Assembly (NCBI GenBank): GCA_018466975.1
Contig: CM031561.1
Coordinates: 3,348,001 to 3,412,000 of the forward strand
DNA from: Sparassis latifolia
Taxonomy: Eukaryota > Basidiomycota > Agaricomycetes > Polyporales > Sparassidaceae
Length of the DNA stretch: 64,000 nt
Direction of reading: 5' to 3'
The notes below the pieces were generated by a model. The model saw nothing but the letters and a program-made list of their open reading frames with translations, made no database searches and was not told the DNA's origin. The position numbers and the translations under genes were made by a program. Shown here piece after piece: positions 44,694 through 55,419 of the stretch (position 1 is its first letter; each line of letters starts with the position of its first letter).

Positions 44694-45106
44694 ATGCCGG
44701 TGAGCCTGGGTACTCCCTGTCGAGGTATGCCAATTCTCTGACTGACCTGTAGGAAGCCTCTGTACAAACTGTCGCCCGTCCACGGAAGCGCCAATTTCCG
44801 CGAGGATATGCATATCCCATCAACTACAGCGTTTACGCTTCACTCGCCGAAGAACTCGGTATCACGGGTGTGACTCTAACAAATCTCAACGCCTACTGGC
44901 AGTTTCGCTTCAAGCTCATGAATGCTTGTGATGTTCCGAACAAATGCTTCCAGGGCGTCGGTCTGGAAGGCAGCACGAGTATGGCGGTAGTCTTTGCTGA
45001 CAATTACACCCGCGAGCGGATGAAGGTGGACGAGGAGCTTGTCCAGAGGGTGAAGAAATTCCTCAAAACGGAGGAGGATCCGAAATGGTATTTCCTGTCA
45101 AATTAG
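44694..45106 (+). CDS. Orphan small-protein family, copy b
   Basis: I do not recognise this family. Start ATG-CCG (44694-44699), intron 44700-44752 (GTGAGC...TGTAG), then one long exon; 119 aa in all. The protein begins with a basic segment, ARPRKRQFPRGYAYP, followed by INYSVYASLAEELGITGV, NLNAYWQFRFKLMNACDVP, NKCFQGVGLEGSTSMAVVFA, DNYTRERMKVDEELVQRVKK and FLKTEEDPKWYFLSN. No signal peptide, transmembrane segment or known motif. The basic N-terminus could be nuclear-localising or nucleic-acid-binding. Copy c is about 70% identical by eye, with changes mostly conservative, which supports selection on protein. Confidence 0.75.
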
Positions 45107-46054
45107 TAGGTGACGCCAACGCGTGCACGACAGTGGGCTCGCCAGTGTTAGGGGAGACATGGACGCGTACGACTTTCACGGCTATTGTACAATCTCACTT
45201 CTATGACGAGAACATGGGTATATCCCGCGCTGAGTTCAGACCAATCTCCACAGTTCACGGCTAGTCTGAGTGCACTCAGTGGATTCAGGCTCTGCAGCAT
45301 GAGGAAGGTTGGTTCGACGGAGGAAATTCTTAGTAGTAAACAGGATGTACAAGTAGGGCCGAACGCTGCATAGTGGCCACGAGCACACAGCTTCAACTTG
45401 AAACTGTCCACTCAAAGCGCCCGTCTTCAAAACCACAAATTTGTTATTCCTGTGTAACTCACTCAAACATTCCCCAATTTCAGTGGAGAAAGTCTCAGGT
45501 GAAAACTTATTCGAATTAGAACGAAAATAACGCTACTTGAGAGGTTACATGCGAGCGCGATTGGTTCGCAAGAAGATTTCTATGCCGCCACACTGAGCGC
45601 CCGTCTTCTTCAACCTGCTTATGTAATACATGCATTTTTGGTTCGTTCGTCTGAAGCCACTTGCAATTGGTAGGAGGGTCGACACGCAATATTTACATTG
45701 CTTCGCGAGCTGCGGATCCATATTACTTGTGCGCTTTGACGTGCGACAACAAGTGGCTACGTAGTACTACTAGATGGGTCTATCAGTAAGTCTCCACCCA
45801 CCCTCGATCGAGTAATCCTAGTCCTGCATTCTTCTTCCTTGAAATATGACTAGGGAACGTTGGAACTCTCACGACGGTGCGACTCGGAAAGGATACCAAA
45901 GGTGTCAGCGGCAATGTTCCTGCCTTCGGCTGTTTCGACCAGGTAAGTTCTTGATTGTCAGATGCGAACGGATATGTCTTCGTACAATAACAACTCGGGG
46001 ATATATGAGGTTTACAAATTACAAAAGAATCTTCGTCGATATCTAATCCCTCTA
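45107..46054. other. Intergenic stretch between orphan copy b and the nuclease-like gene
   Basis: About 950 bp. AGCGCCCGTCTTC occurs twice (near 45,415 and 45,597). No coding region is supported. It is the 3' flank of two convergent genes. Confidence 0.4.
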
Positions 46055-47167
46055 TTACTCCGAATGCTCGTCCTCGCTCTCGTCCTCTGCTTCATACTCG
46101 TAATCGAGGTCGTTCTCGTCGTCGTTGTCTCCATAGATGTCTTCGGCGTCGTCGTCGTCGCCTTCACCCTCGGGTTCATCTACCATCTCGTGATCATCAA
46201 CAACACCCGCATTGCCAACACGTCTGTGGACTGCCGCAGCGTCGTTCACACCCCCGGACCCGCTTACCCTCCTTGCATTGTTAGCGTGCCCGGCCTTGTC
46301 ACCGTCCTCCTCCGAGTCCTTGTTCCTCTCGTGTACTGGAATGAAGTAATCATGAATCCATCGAGATATGACCAATTCGTGATCTTTCGATTTCTGTGTG
46401 CCGTACCGCATCGATTTGACCCACGACTCCGCTGGAATCGTGGGTGGAATAGGTTCCCACTCAACATCCTCCTCGTCATTTCGGGGCAGTCTCTGGGCTG
46501 GACAGGCGCCACGGTCAACTACTGTATATGTCCAGTAATCACCACTGGTCGCGACACAACAGACGGAAGTCTGCCTCGCCCACTGGGGGCTACAGAAGAG
46601 GTAAACTGCCTGCAAGAGAAGCATATATGTCAGTCACCGTCTTCTACACACTGCTCACATACATACTTGTTTGAGAACATCTTCTGAGGCGCGGTTAAGA
46701 TAAGTTTGCATGGCCTCATGCCATGCTGGGCCAGTTAATGCACGGGATGCGGCGCGCTTGTTCTCAATTAAAACGGGGATGAACTCCGAGTCGAGGAAGT
46801 CATCCTTTGGGACATGGTAGATTATGGCAAAGTCTGTAATGCGGCACCTAGTCGTTTTCGAGAGTGTCTCGTTCGAAATCATGCTTGTGTCAGCCACGTC
46901 AGCTTCCCAGTTCATAGCGCCGTCATTGTCCTCATCCTCCGCGACAGGGGTAACCACCGGTAAAGTATCAGGATCCTCGTCGTAGATGTGTAGGCGCCAA
47001 AGAGGATACTGTGGGCTCACGTTGCATTGCGAAGTATGAATAGTAACACACCACCGAAAACATATTAGGTTCCAGAAAGCATACCAAGGGAATTCGATGT
47101 TACGGGGATTGCGTTCGTAGCTTGTAGCAGAGGCTCGAGCCATTGCTAGACGTTCGCTGAAACCCAT
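46055..47167 (-). CDS. Protein with PD-(D/E)XK-like signature and acidic tail
   Basis: Unassigned basidiomycete protein of about 350 aa. ATG at 47165-47167 (MGFSERLAMARASATSYERN), then IEFPWYAFWNL. The region RCRITDFAIIYH...EFIPVLIENKR holds Asp112 and Glu135-Asn-Lys137, matching the D...ExK core of PD-(D/E)XK nuclease folds, and is followed by a helix (HEAMQTYLNRASEDVLKQ). A GTATGT...TTGCAG intron joins to AVYLFCSPQWARQTSVCCVA, TSGDYWTYTVVDRG, consistent with the fold's later beta-strands. The last ~45 residues are almost all Asp/Glu (EGEGDDDDAEDIYGD...). The fold call rests on motif spacing only. It interrupts the orphan array and starts divergently from copy c, 223 bp apart. Nuclease activity is not shown; related fungal proteins may be domesticated element genes. 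Confidence 0.65.
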
Positions 47168-47390
47168 GGAGAGCGATGCAACATGCGAGTTGCATCCAGC
47201 CTCATGATGATTATAACGGTCAACATATCGATGTATGTATCGAATCTATCGATGGATATGCATTCACGATAAGGTGACAGGACTCACGAGAAATCGGCCC
47301 GGCAGGGAACTTGTCGCCTGGCGTGACGTCACATCAAAATTACAGCAAAGTCCCGTGGCGCATGTTGGCTAGCAACCACTACGACGAACC
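47168..47390. promoter_or_regulatory. Divergent promoter of the nuclease-like gene and orphan copy c
   Basis: 223 bp between ATGs. It contains repeated ATCGAT/TCGATG words (ATATCGATGTATGTATCGAATCTATCGATGG), a possible operator. The sequence just before copy c (CTAGCAACCACTACGACGAACC) resembles that before copy a. Confidence 0.4.
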
Positions 47391-47801
47391 ATGTCGGTGA
47401 GTAAGCACCTGTTCTATCATACAGTATCCATGACTGAACCCTTGGAGTAGGACTCTGCTGCACAACCGCCACCCCGTCCGCGAAAGCGTAGATATCCCCG
47501 GGGGTATGCATATCCCATTCCATACCGTGTTTACGCCCCACTCGCCAAAGAACTTGGTATACCAAACGTGAACACGAAGAATGTCAATGCATACTGGCAG
47601 TTTCGCTACCGGCTCATGGAAGACTGCAATGTTCCGAACAAATGCTTCCAGGGCGTCTACGTAGACGGCATGTCGTCGATGGCGGTAGTCTTCGCTGACA
47701 ACTACAGCCGCGAGCGAATGAAGCCGGATGAGGAGCTTGTCCAGCGGGTGAAGAGATTCTTGAAGACGGAAGAGGGCCCGAAGTGGTATGTCCTTGATTA
47801 G
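47391..47801 (+). CDS. Orphan small-protein family, copy c
   Basis: Intact member, 118 aa. ATG-TCG (47391-47396), intron 47397-47450 (GTGAGT...GAGTAG), exon 2 from 47451. Protein: MS, DSAAQPPPRPRKRRYPRG, YAYPIPYRVYAPLAKELGIP, NVNTKNVNAYWQFRYRLMED, CNVPNKCFQGVYVDGMSSMA, VVFADNYSRERMKPDEELVQ, RVKRFLKTEEGPKWYVLD. Invariant between intact copies: RPRKR, PRGYAYP, NAYWQFR, VPNKCFQG, SMAVVFADNY, RERMK, DEELVQRVK, FLKTEE, PKWY. These make a usable profile for searching. Function unknown. Confidence 0.8.
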
Positions 47802-48091
47802 TGGACGGCGTGGGGGACACATGGATGACTTTCATTTGTACGATTCCACTTCTACATGGCGATAATCTCGAGCTGGGTGATCAATCGAATATAGTTAACG
47901 GACTCATCCGCCCGGATTCATCCATCATATACAGCACGCATGCAATTCTTCGATAGAGATTTCAGGACTGAATTTCATAGCTGTCGAGCTTGCTGAAATA
48001 TTTGGCAACCACGAGGCGATGACGTACATACAGTAGCCACTTGCCAGCTTGCGGGCTTTATGATATTCCAACAAGCACTACACCAATCATT

Positions 48092-48511
48092 ATGTCGGTG
48101 AGTACGCACCCCCCTCGACCTCATGGTATCCTGCGGTTTCTCTAACTGCAGATTGACTAGGGTGCAACTGGTCGCTCGCTCTCGGATGCGTAGGTGTCCT
48201 AAGGGATAATCACACAGTGCATTTCCCATTGCCTACGCAGTCTCCGCCCCACTAGCCAAAGAGACTGGCATACCGAACGTTAACACATTCAACATCAACG
48301 TGTACTGGCGGGTCCGCTACCACTCATAAAACACCTGCGATGTTCCGAGTAAGTGTTTCTAAGCTACGCGGACGGAGCATTCACAATGGCGGTGGGCTTT
48401 GCTGACAACTAGACCCGTGAGCGGATGAAGGTCAATGAGGAATTTGTACAGAGGGTGAAGAAGGCCTTGAGGACGGAACAAGAAATAAAGCGGTATGTTC
48501 TCCCGGACTAG
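48092..48511 (+). pseudogene. Orphan small-protein family, copy d (degenerate)
   Basis: ATG-TCG followed by a GTGAGT...CTGCAG intron (48098-48151) keeps the family's odd exon plan, but exon 2 begins ATT-GAC-TAG. Further homologous stretches remain with stops inside: LAKETGIPNVNTFNINVYW, then TAA, CDVPSKCF, then TAA, MAVGFADN, then TAG, and KVNEEFVQRVKKALRTEQE to a stop at 48511. At least four stops: clearly dead, older than copy a. Confidence 0.8.
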
Positions 48512-48835
48512 CTAGCATGTCTCTGTAGCAGCGGATCGGGACCCAAGGAACAACTCTCTCGACAACTTGTATGTGTGAGCTCAATTGTACCACCTGCAGT
48601 GTGTTGTGGGGCTCAACACAATGGTCTCAGGCCTCAGGCCCATTGGGCAACTCTTGTGCCAGTTCCGAATGAAGTTCGAGTCGACTCAGGCTCAACAGCA
48701 CAAATTAACGACCAGATGTAGAAGTTCAAATACACTCAGACAAAGAATACAGAACAGCGAGAGAGAGAACTAGGAGAACTACACACAGCATAACACAAAA
48801 CAACAAATGCAGCGAGAAAGATATCACCTAAAAAA
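48512..48835. other. Short intergenic stretch before SIN3
   Basis: About 320 bp at the 3' ends of copy d and SIN3. AG-rich run near 48,755 (GCGAGAGAGAGAAC). Nothing else is seen. Confidence 0.4.
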
Positions 48836-51800
48836 TCACGAAGGCCCACCAGCAACATCGTTTACCACCGGGGGTTGCGTCGCAGGCCCGCCCGCGACGG
48901 CAGTCGAGTCGTCCACCTTCGAGGCAGTCGCAAGCTTTTCCAGCCATTTCTTCCGCCTCACTGTGGCCGCCTCCAACTTCTCCCGCGAGGCTTCGCTCTC
49001 CTGCGTCGACGGGAAGCGGAATAAGATGTCCTCCGAGCGCGCATCGAAGAAGAGGCGGTACGTGCGCACGCATACTTTGATACCCAGGCCGCCGCGCGCG
49101 ACAATGTAGGGTCGCGCGTCCTCCGGCGCTGGAGGAAGTTTGGATCTATAAATAAACGGTAGGAGCTCTCTGCTCATGAAAAGGCGCGTAGTTAACTAAC
49201 CGGCGAAGGAATGAGCGTCTTGGCGCGGATACTGTCGGGACACCTGCTGTGGGTTCGGGCTGGCGTGATAATTAGCGGAGAAATTACAAGGCTTGCCGCG
49301 GTATAACACGCACAGGTACGAACGAATCTACGTAAGCTTGCCAGCGCCCGGTGAGTACTTCGGCATCGTCGAAGCTCGAATCGTCCTTGCCCAGTAATTG
49401 CATGGTCACAGTTTTGCTCTCAGGGATCTGGACGTTTCGAAGAGAGTATCAGAGGGTGTAAAGTTTTACGCAAGTTCGAGAAAGTTGTGTACCCAATCTA
49501 TGCGAAAGAGGTTCTCGTCCGGTCCGAGCACCTTCTCAGTATTGTGCCTACAATTAAGCAGATCCTGCGTGGTCGGAGATGTAATGTCTCGCTCGCGCCG
49601 CAGGAGATCGAAGAGCTCTTGGCTCTTAATGTCGCTCAGTACAAGCTGCACCTAGACAAGTGTCATAAGAAATCCACCACGTCACTGGAATACAGCATTT
49701 ACCTGCTTGATGATCGCACCAACGAGCTTGTCCACAGTAATAATTTTGTACGAATGCTGCACGCCAGTCAATCTCGTCTGGACCGTGAGTGGACATGTCG
49801 ACTGACCTTGGTGCCAAACATGTACCGCATCTGGTCCTCGAAGACATGTAGCTCGAGTTCGTTGTCGAATAGCTTCTCGCACGACTCCAGCATAAAGTCG
49901 TAGTAGTGAACGGCTTCCTGGCGCTTGTCGCCAAGCTTGCCGATATCATTCAGGATGCCCAGCTGGACCATGACTGGGTTTGGCCTTGTCGTGATGGTGC
50001 TGCTGTCAGCGATCTCCTTGGCGATGGTTTTGAAGAGGTGCAAACGGGAGTAGAGTATCTGAAATAACCCATCAGCAATATATCGCAAAACATTTAAAAG
50101 CGACCTCACCTCCAGCAAACGCAAAACAACATAGAATGTCGTGTTTGTGTAGAACATGTAGCGCCCTCTTCGCCGCGCAGGAGGCGGATCGATTTGCAAG
50201 GAGTCTTCTCTTCGGTTGGCGGGAGTAGTAGACTGGGCGTCGTCTCCTTCAACTTGCATCGTCTCTGACATCGCCGGAGATGTTCGCCGCGATACGGATG
50301 GGGACGCAGCATCCTGCGCACGAGTCCGCCTGCTAGATTTCGCCTGCTCGCTCTTCAGCAGCTTCTTCCGCAAATCTCCCGACGAGCCTCCCGCCGGCTT
50401 TCTGCTGTTCCTCCCAGAGCGCGAACCGCTAGAACTGCCCGCAAACTCCGCGTCGTCAGCTGTGCTCTCCAAATCCATGTCGCTATCAGTAGCAGCCTCC
50501 TGGTGCGGCACCAGCGAGCCGTTAAATAGCACCGGGTCTAGGACGAAGAATAGCGGGATGAACGCGCGGAGGAACGTCTCGATTTTCTTCCTGTCCCCGA
50601 AGGCGATCTGGCCCTGCGTGCGGTCAAGGAATGTGAGTGTGAGCTTGACAGCATCCTGCAGGACGGATATATCGTCGACAACAAACTCTAGCTGATGGTG
50701 GGGCCGCAGGCGTGCAAAAAGTGGATCAATGAGCGACGCACGCTTCGCCATCTGCTCGTCGCGCGCGACTTCGATCTGGTTTACAAGAGCTCTCGCAGTG
50801 ATCGCCTTCTTGTCCGCCGCCTTGAACGTGATGCCCTGGTGGTCGAGCGACTTGTGGTAGTTGCGAGCGTCGACCTCGCGCCAGACCTTGTTCCACTCCC
50901 GCTGCGCACGCTTCCACTCCTCGTGCTTCTGCTTCAAGCGCGTCAGAACGACGGGGATCGCCAGGGCGGGTACGTCTTGCATCGCTTGGTATACCTCCAC
51001 ACCGAGCTCCTTTCCGTAGATCTTCTTCACCACCCGCTGGTGGATCGCCTTCCCCGCGCCGCCGAAGTTCGGCTTCAGCTTGAAGCTGTTGCGCTCGTCA
51101 GGACTCAGCTGCGCAATCTTATTGTTCAGCGGTTCCAGCATCTGGATCGTACGGTGTATCGCTTCGATGTGGAAATCATACTCATGCCGCTCCTCCTCGC
51201 TCCGATGTAGCGCCTCTTCATACACGTTCTTCTTGTGGGCCAAGAAACCTGAATCCTCGCTGGCGAATGTCGGTTGGGAAACCCACTCGTCATTCAACAC
51301 GGACCTGCACATCTCGTCCCGGCCAGCACATTTTACGTTGATTTCCTGTGAATTGCAATAGAAACTGTGAACAAATGTTACATGTGACGATCTATCGCAC
51401 TTACGCTATCCGGCAGCTTGCGATAGCTGCCGTACCGCAAATTTAGCTGGTTTCGACTAGGCCGGTCCAGCGAGGTCATCGGCCACGAGTACACGTCTGC
51501 GCCCGCTGCATAGCGTTCCTGCTGCTCGTCATAGCCGAGTATCTCCCTGAACTGAGCCATTAGTTCTCCGTCTCCCAGATATGAGCGGCTCTGATGTACA
51601 AGCCGTGGAATATCGATGATGTCTTGCGCGAAGAGATTTACGAGCTTCAGGAATTCGTTGTAAGTTTCTCGACTGTCTAGCGCACGCTTGACGCGATCGA
51701 AGAAATGGGCGGAATCGGTGGGTGTGAGTGGTGCAGATGGTTCGGGTGCAGGGGGAGGTATAGGCACGGGTGGTGCAAGGTGATGGGAGTGTACATGCGA

Positions 51801-52974
51801 GCGGCGGGGTGACGGTGGGATGACCGCATGGCGAGGTGAAAAGGGCTCGACTTGCGACCGTCCCTTCTTCGCCTTCATACTCGTAAGCCAGTCACAAACA
51901 TCGATGTGCAACGAAAACTCACCTTGCTGCTGCTCGTCTTCGCTATTGCTATGCTCTCTTTATCCTTATCCTTTTCCCTTTCTTTCTCCTTCTCCACCGG
52001 TTTCCGCTTTCGCTTCTGTGGCACGGTCGAACTTGTCGATTCTGCTTTTCTCTTGGCTGGGACTTTGGCCTCGCTCACGGGTGTGGCAACTCTGCGCTCC
52101 TCCTCAGCCAGTCGAGCGAGCTCGATCTCCTGCATGTGTTTATCCGGGAGAAACTCGACAAAGTCCTTCATGAGGTCGGGGGCATCATAGAAGAGTCTGC
52201 CGACACGTGCCACGACGTCGCCCTGCGCACACCTAGCTGAGAGGATTGCTACTGACCAGGATTCACGATTCGGATCACGCACGTCGTCAGGCATTCCCGA
52301 CTTGTCCGACAAGACCTCCAGAAATTTCTTGTACCGCTCCGGCTCGCCGAGGTACCGCGCCTTCACCCGTTGCACGTACGACAGCGCGGGCTCGAGGTTC
52401 ACACTGGGTACCGGGGTAGCGGAGGGAGAGCGGACGGACGAAGCTACGACCGTTGTCGCGCTGTCGCCGAACATGAACGTCCCGTCCGTGGCCTGAGTGG
52501 TGGTTCCTGCTGGCGTAGTGACAGTAATGAAGTTAGGATTCTGCGTATCGGTCGTACATTCGATACGATAGCCAGCGGGAAGAAATGTGTTGAAGCCCTG
52601 AATCAGAGCTGGGTGGCCGTGGAACAAATTTGAGACGCGTTCAATGACACCTGGAGTATCAATACTGCAACGAGAGCATAATGTCAGCGGACAACAACCT
52701 CAAGGGTAATTGCGTACAGTTGGCCTTTAAAGTCCTTCATGATATCCAAAAAGTGGTTGTATACGTCCGGCCTCTCCTGAAACTGCATCTTTACCGAATC
52801 AAGATAGCTGAGGGCGTCCGTAACATTCAACGGCCGTTCCTGCGGTAGGCCTACCAGGTGTCCAGGATCTTCCGTAAATGATTCCGCTACGGCCTCGTTA
52901 GATTGTCTAGGCTGCGCAACGCGCTCCTCCAAAGGATGTGGGGCAGTTGGTACAACGTCCTCGGGATCCGGCAT
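48836..52974 (-). CDS. SIN3: SIN3 transcriptional corepressor
   Basis: Scaffold of the Sin3/Rpd3 histone-deacetylase complex, nuclear. ATG at 52972-52974 ([14 protein letters not shown]). Domains in order: PAH1 ([20 protein letters not shown] then [14 protein letters not shown], across an intron [15 protein letters not shown]), PAH2 ([20 protein letters not shown] and [19 protein letters not shown]), a Lys/Arg-rich linker, PAH3 ([20 protein letters not shown]), then the HDAC-interacting domain ([59 protein letters not shown]). The Sin3a C-terminal region follows, with [18 protein letters not shown], an acidic/Ser insert, [20 protein letters not shown], and [12 protein letters not shown], ending [14 protein letters not shown] at 48836. 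Roughly 10 short introns. No damage is seen. Length is at the short end for fungal Sin3 owing to a brief N-terminus, so an upstream exon cannot be excluded. Confidence 0.93.
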
Positions 52975-53173
52975 GACGGTGAGGCTCTAGTACAGTCACC
53001 GTTGCCACCACTCTTTGCCTCAATGGCGGCGTTGCTGACTAATGATTGCAGATAAGATGAGATCTCGTGCAGATCATGCTCCTTCATGCAACACAAATAT
53101 TCCCTGTTACTACATAGGTAGCAGCATCTTCCATTCTAGATCTCTCATGCAAAAAAAGGACCTCTGAGGGGGC

Positions 53174-53178
53174 AAAAA
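53174..53178 (-). terminator. RNA polymerase III terminator of tRNA-Ala
   Basis: T5 run on the minus strand about 20 nt past the tRNA 3' end, fitting the simple Pol III terminator. Confidence 0.7.
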
Positions 53179-53197
53179 CGGGATCGATCAGTGTTAT

Positions 53198-53292
53198 GGA
53201 CATGTCCGGGATCGAACCGGACCCCTCTCGCATGACAGCGTGATTTACTACGAATGCTAAGCGAGCGTGATAACCAACTACACCACATGCCC
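53198..53292 (-). tRNA. tRNA-Ala(AGC): tRNA-Ala (anticodon AGC) with 22-nt intron
   Basis: On the minus strand the acceptor stem GGGCATG pairs with CATGTCC. Position 3 is G and position 70 is T, the G3:U70 wobble that is the alanine identity element. The anticodon stem CTCGC/GCGAG encloses TTAGCA...T, anticodon AGC, interrupted after position 37 by a 22-nt intron at the canonical nuclear tRNA intron site. The T-arm contains GGTTCGATCCC (B box). Mature length without intron is 73 nt. It lies between the divergent SIN3 and eIF4E-like genes, 102 bp before the latter's ATG. Confidence 0.95.
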
Positions 53293-53393
53293 AACGCAAC
53301 TCAAAGTCAAAAATCTCTACAGGTCTTGTTTATGACCAGGGACCTGCCCTATGTAACTGTTCGACATCCGCTCAACATCGACCACCACGCATC

Positions 53394-55419
53394 ATGAGCA
53401 CACCTCCAGCAGTAGCTCCTGTTGCAGCCCCAAAGGCCGAGCGTGCATCCTCGGGAGCCCGTATGCCGTCGCTCAACCAGCTCGCCGCGCGCATCAACCT
53501 CAATTCCTCAACCAACCCCGCCTCCGCCGCCTCACGTCCCCGCCTCGCCGCCGCCCTCCTCCGGACGAGTTCCCAGACCTCTCTTTCGACGGTCACATCC
53601 AACACCGACTCTGTAGCGGTACAACCGCCAGGATCGCGATCCGTCTCGCCAGCAAATCTCTCCGCCTCCGCGCCGCACAGCAACTCCACTACTCCACCCA
53701 TCCCCGACAAGGGCGAGCAACTCACTACAGAGCGGCTCGAAAGGCTTAACAAGGAGACGGAGAAGAAAGAGAAAGTGCCCATAGGGTACAAGAATATTCC
53801 CAGCCTCGACGCTATCACCGCCCGCCTTGCAAAGGCGAGGACGCTTTCCGTCGATGGCTCCGCGAAACCTCCAGAGGCAGAGACCATCGAAGATCCAAAG
53901 ACACCTGGTCTACGGATAAAGGCACCGGAGCACCCGCTTGAGCATACATGGTAAGCAGAATTTGTTCATGCCATACAATCGCGAGCATGAGGAGTTGGCG
54001 TTGGGGCTCGAACGTGCAAAATTCCGGACATTCTTTCGCTCGGCCTCTCGTCTGTGTCTGGTTTGGCAGGTTCATGGGTGATAGATTTTACTTCGGCGAC
54101 TTTGCGGTGCTTTAACTTCTGCGGCTTTTAGCTCGGAGGTGAGGCTTGCCCAAAGGATTACATGAATTTTGCTGGATTCTCGCCCCGCTTCTGCGACGTG
54201 TCCAGGCTGTCGATTTTGTTGCTTCGTAGCGGAAGTGTGACTGCTTGATGGAGCTTAGTCCCAAGCTTGTAGCCATTGAGCACACATTTGCCGCTAGAGC
54301 AGCTTATACAGTCTTTTCTTCAAGAACCAGGCTGCTATCTGAGCAACGGTCACAGCCCCCCCTGCGATCGTCTGCCGAGTTTCTTGGCGCCGCAGGAGCT
54401 GAAAAGACCAATTTGGGTGAGACTACCTTAGAACGGAGACGTGTACGCGTCATGCGCCAGTCTGGTCTAGTCCGGTTGAGCGCAGGTGCTGTCCGGGTGC
54501 TGTCTGTTGCAGCGGACTATTATTATGTTAGAGCCTACGGTTCAATTTCTTACCTCACTCTCGCCTCAGGATGCTCTACCACGACTCGAAAGCCAAGACA
54601 CCTTTCACCCCAGCGACGGCGGGCGCGATCCCCGAGCCGCCGCAGTCCGCATTCCAGCCGCCCGAGTCGGAAGAGTACGAGGCAGGGCTGACGGTGATCG
54701 GCGAGTTCGACACGGTCGAGTCGTTCTGCCGGTACTTCAACTGGCTGAAGCCGCCGTCGCGGCTCGAGCGCAACTCGAATTACCACCTCTTCAAGTCGGG
54801 CATAAAGCCGATGTGGGAGGATCCCGCGAACGCAGACGGCGGCAAGTGGGTGCTCACGATGAAGAACAATCCACAGCTGCTGGACCGCTGCTGGAGCTGG
54901 CTCGCGATGGCGCTCGTCGGCGAGGACCTCGATGAGGGTGACGAGATCTGCGGCGCGGTCGTGAGCCTGCGGAGCAAGGTCGACCGCATCCAGCTGTGGA
55001 CGCGCACGAAGGACGACGTCGAGAAGGTCAATAGCATCGGGCGCAAGATGGTTAAGTTGCTTGACGTCTCAGAGGTGGACGGGATCGGCCTCGAGTTCCA
55101 GGTACGCAATGTGTTACCCGATTAATCTATTTTTGCTGACTGTTCGAGTCGTCTATGGCAGTATAACAACGATGATCGTCCAGTTCCGAACAAATTCCTC
55201 TCCATCATGGCGCTCCCACAGTCGTCGTATCGCTCGTCATTCCATATGAAGGGAATAGCCCCGTCTCAGCGGAGGGCTCCAGTGGAGGAGCACCTGCCCC
55301 GGGAGGCGCGTTTGCTGGGTTCGGCGTTGGCGGAGGGGGCGTGCTTGGCACCTCGGGCTGGAGAGGTAAGACGCGTTGAGGAGCTTGGTCCGTCGGATTG
55401 GAGGGGGGAGTTGCATTGA
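53394..55419 (+). CDS. eIF4E-family cap-binding protein, class II (4EHP-like)
   Basis: mRNA cap-binding protein. ATG at 53394 (MSTPPAVAPVAAPKAERASS); a long Ser/Pro-rich N-terminus ends HPLEHT. A 619-nt intron (53951-54569) follows, ten times the local norm, then WMLYHDSKAKTPF, FDTVESFCRYFNWLKPPSRL, NYHLFKSGIKPMWEDPANAD, GGKWVLTMKNN, EGDEICGAVVSLRSKVDRIQ and LWTRTKDDVEKVNSIG, then the last exon YNNDDRPVPNKFLSIMALPQ. The Trp102 equivalent (PMWED) is kept; the Trp56 position seems to be Tyr, and SFC replaces the usual FW (Trp73 equivalent, used for eIF4G/4E-BP contact). After SYRSSFHMK the open frame ends at 55419, but another frame reads GNSPVSAEGSSGGAPAPGG, AFAGFGVGGGGVLGTSGWRG to a stop at 55379, a more natural C-terminus, so an indel near 55,243-55,250 is likely. 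Confidence 0.85.

Noticed and set aside
50695..51210. 171-codon plus-strand frame rich in Leu/Val/Arg
   Set aside because: Mirror of the SIN3 exon on the opposite strand; SIN3 motifs are unmistakable.
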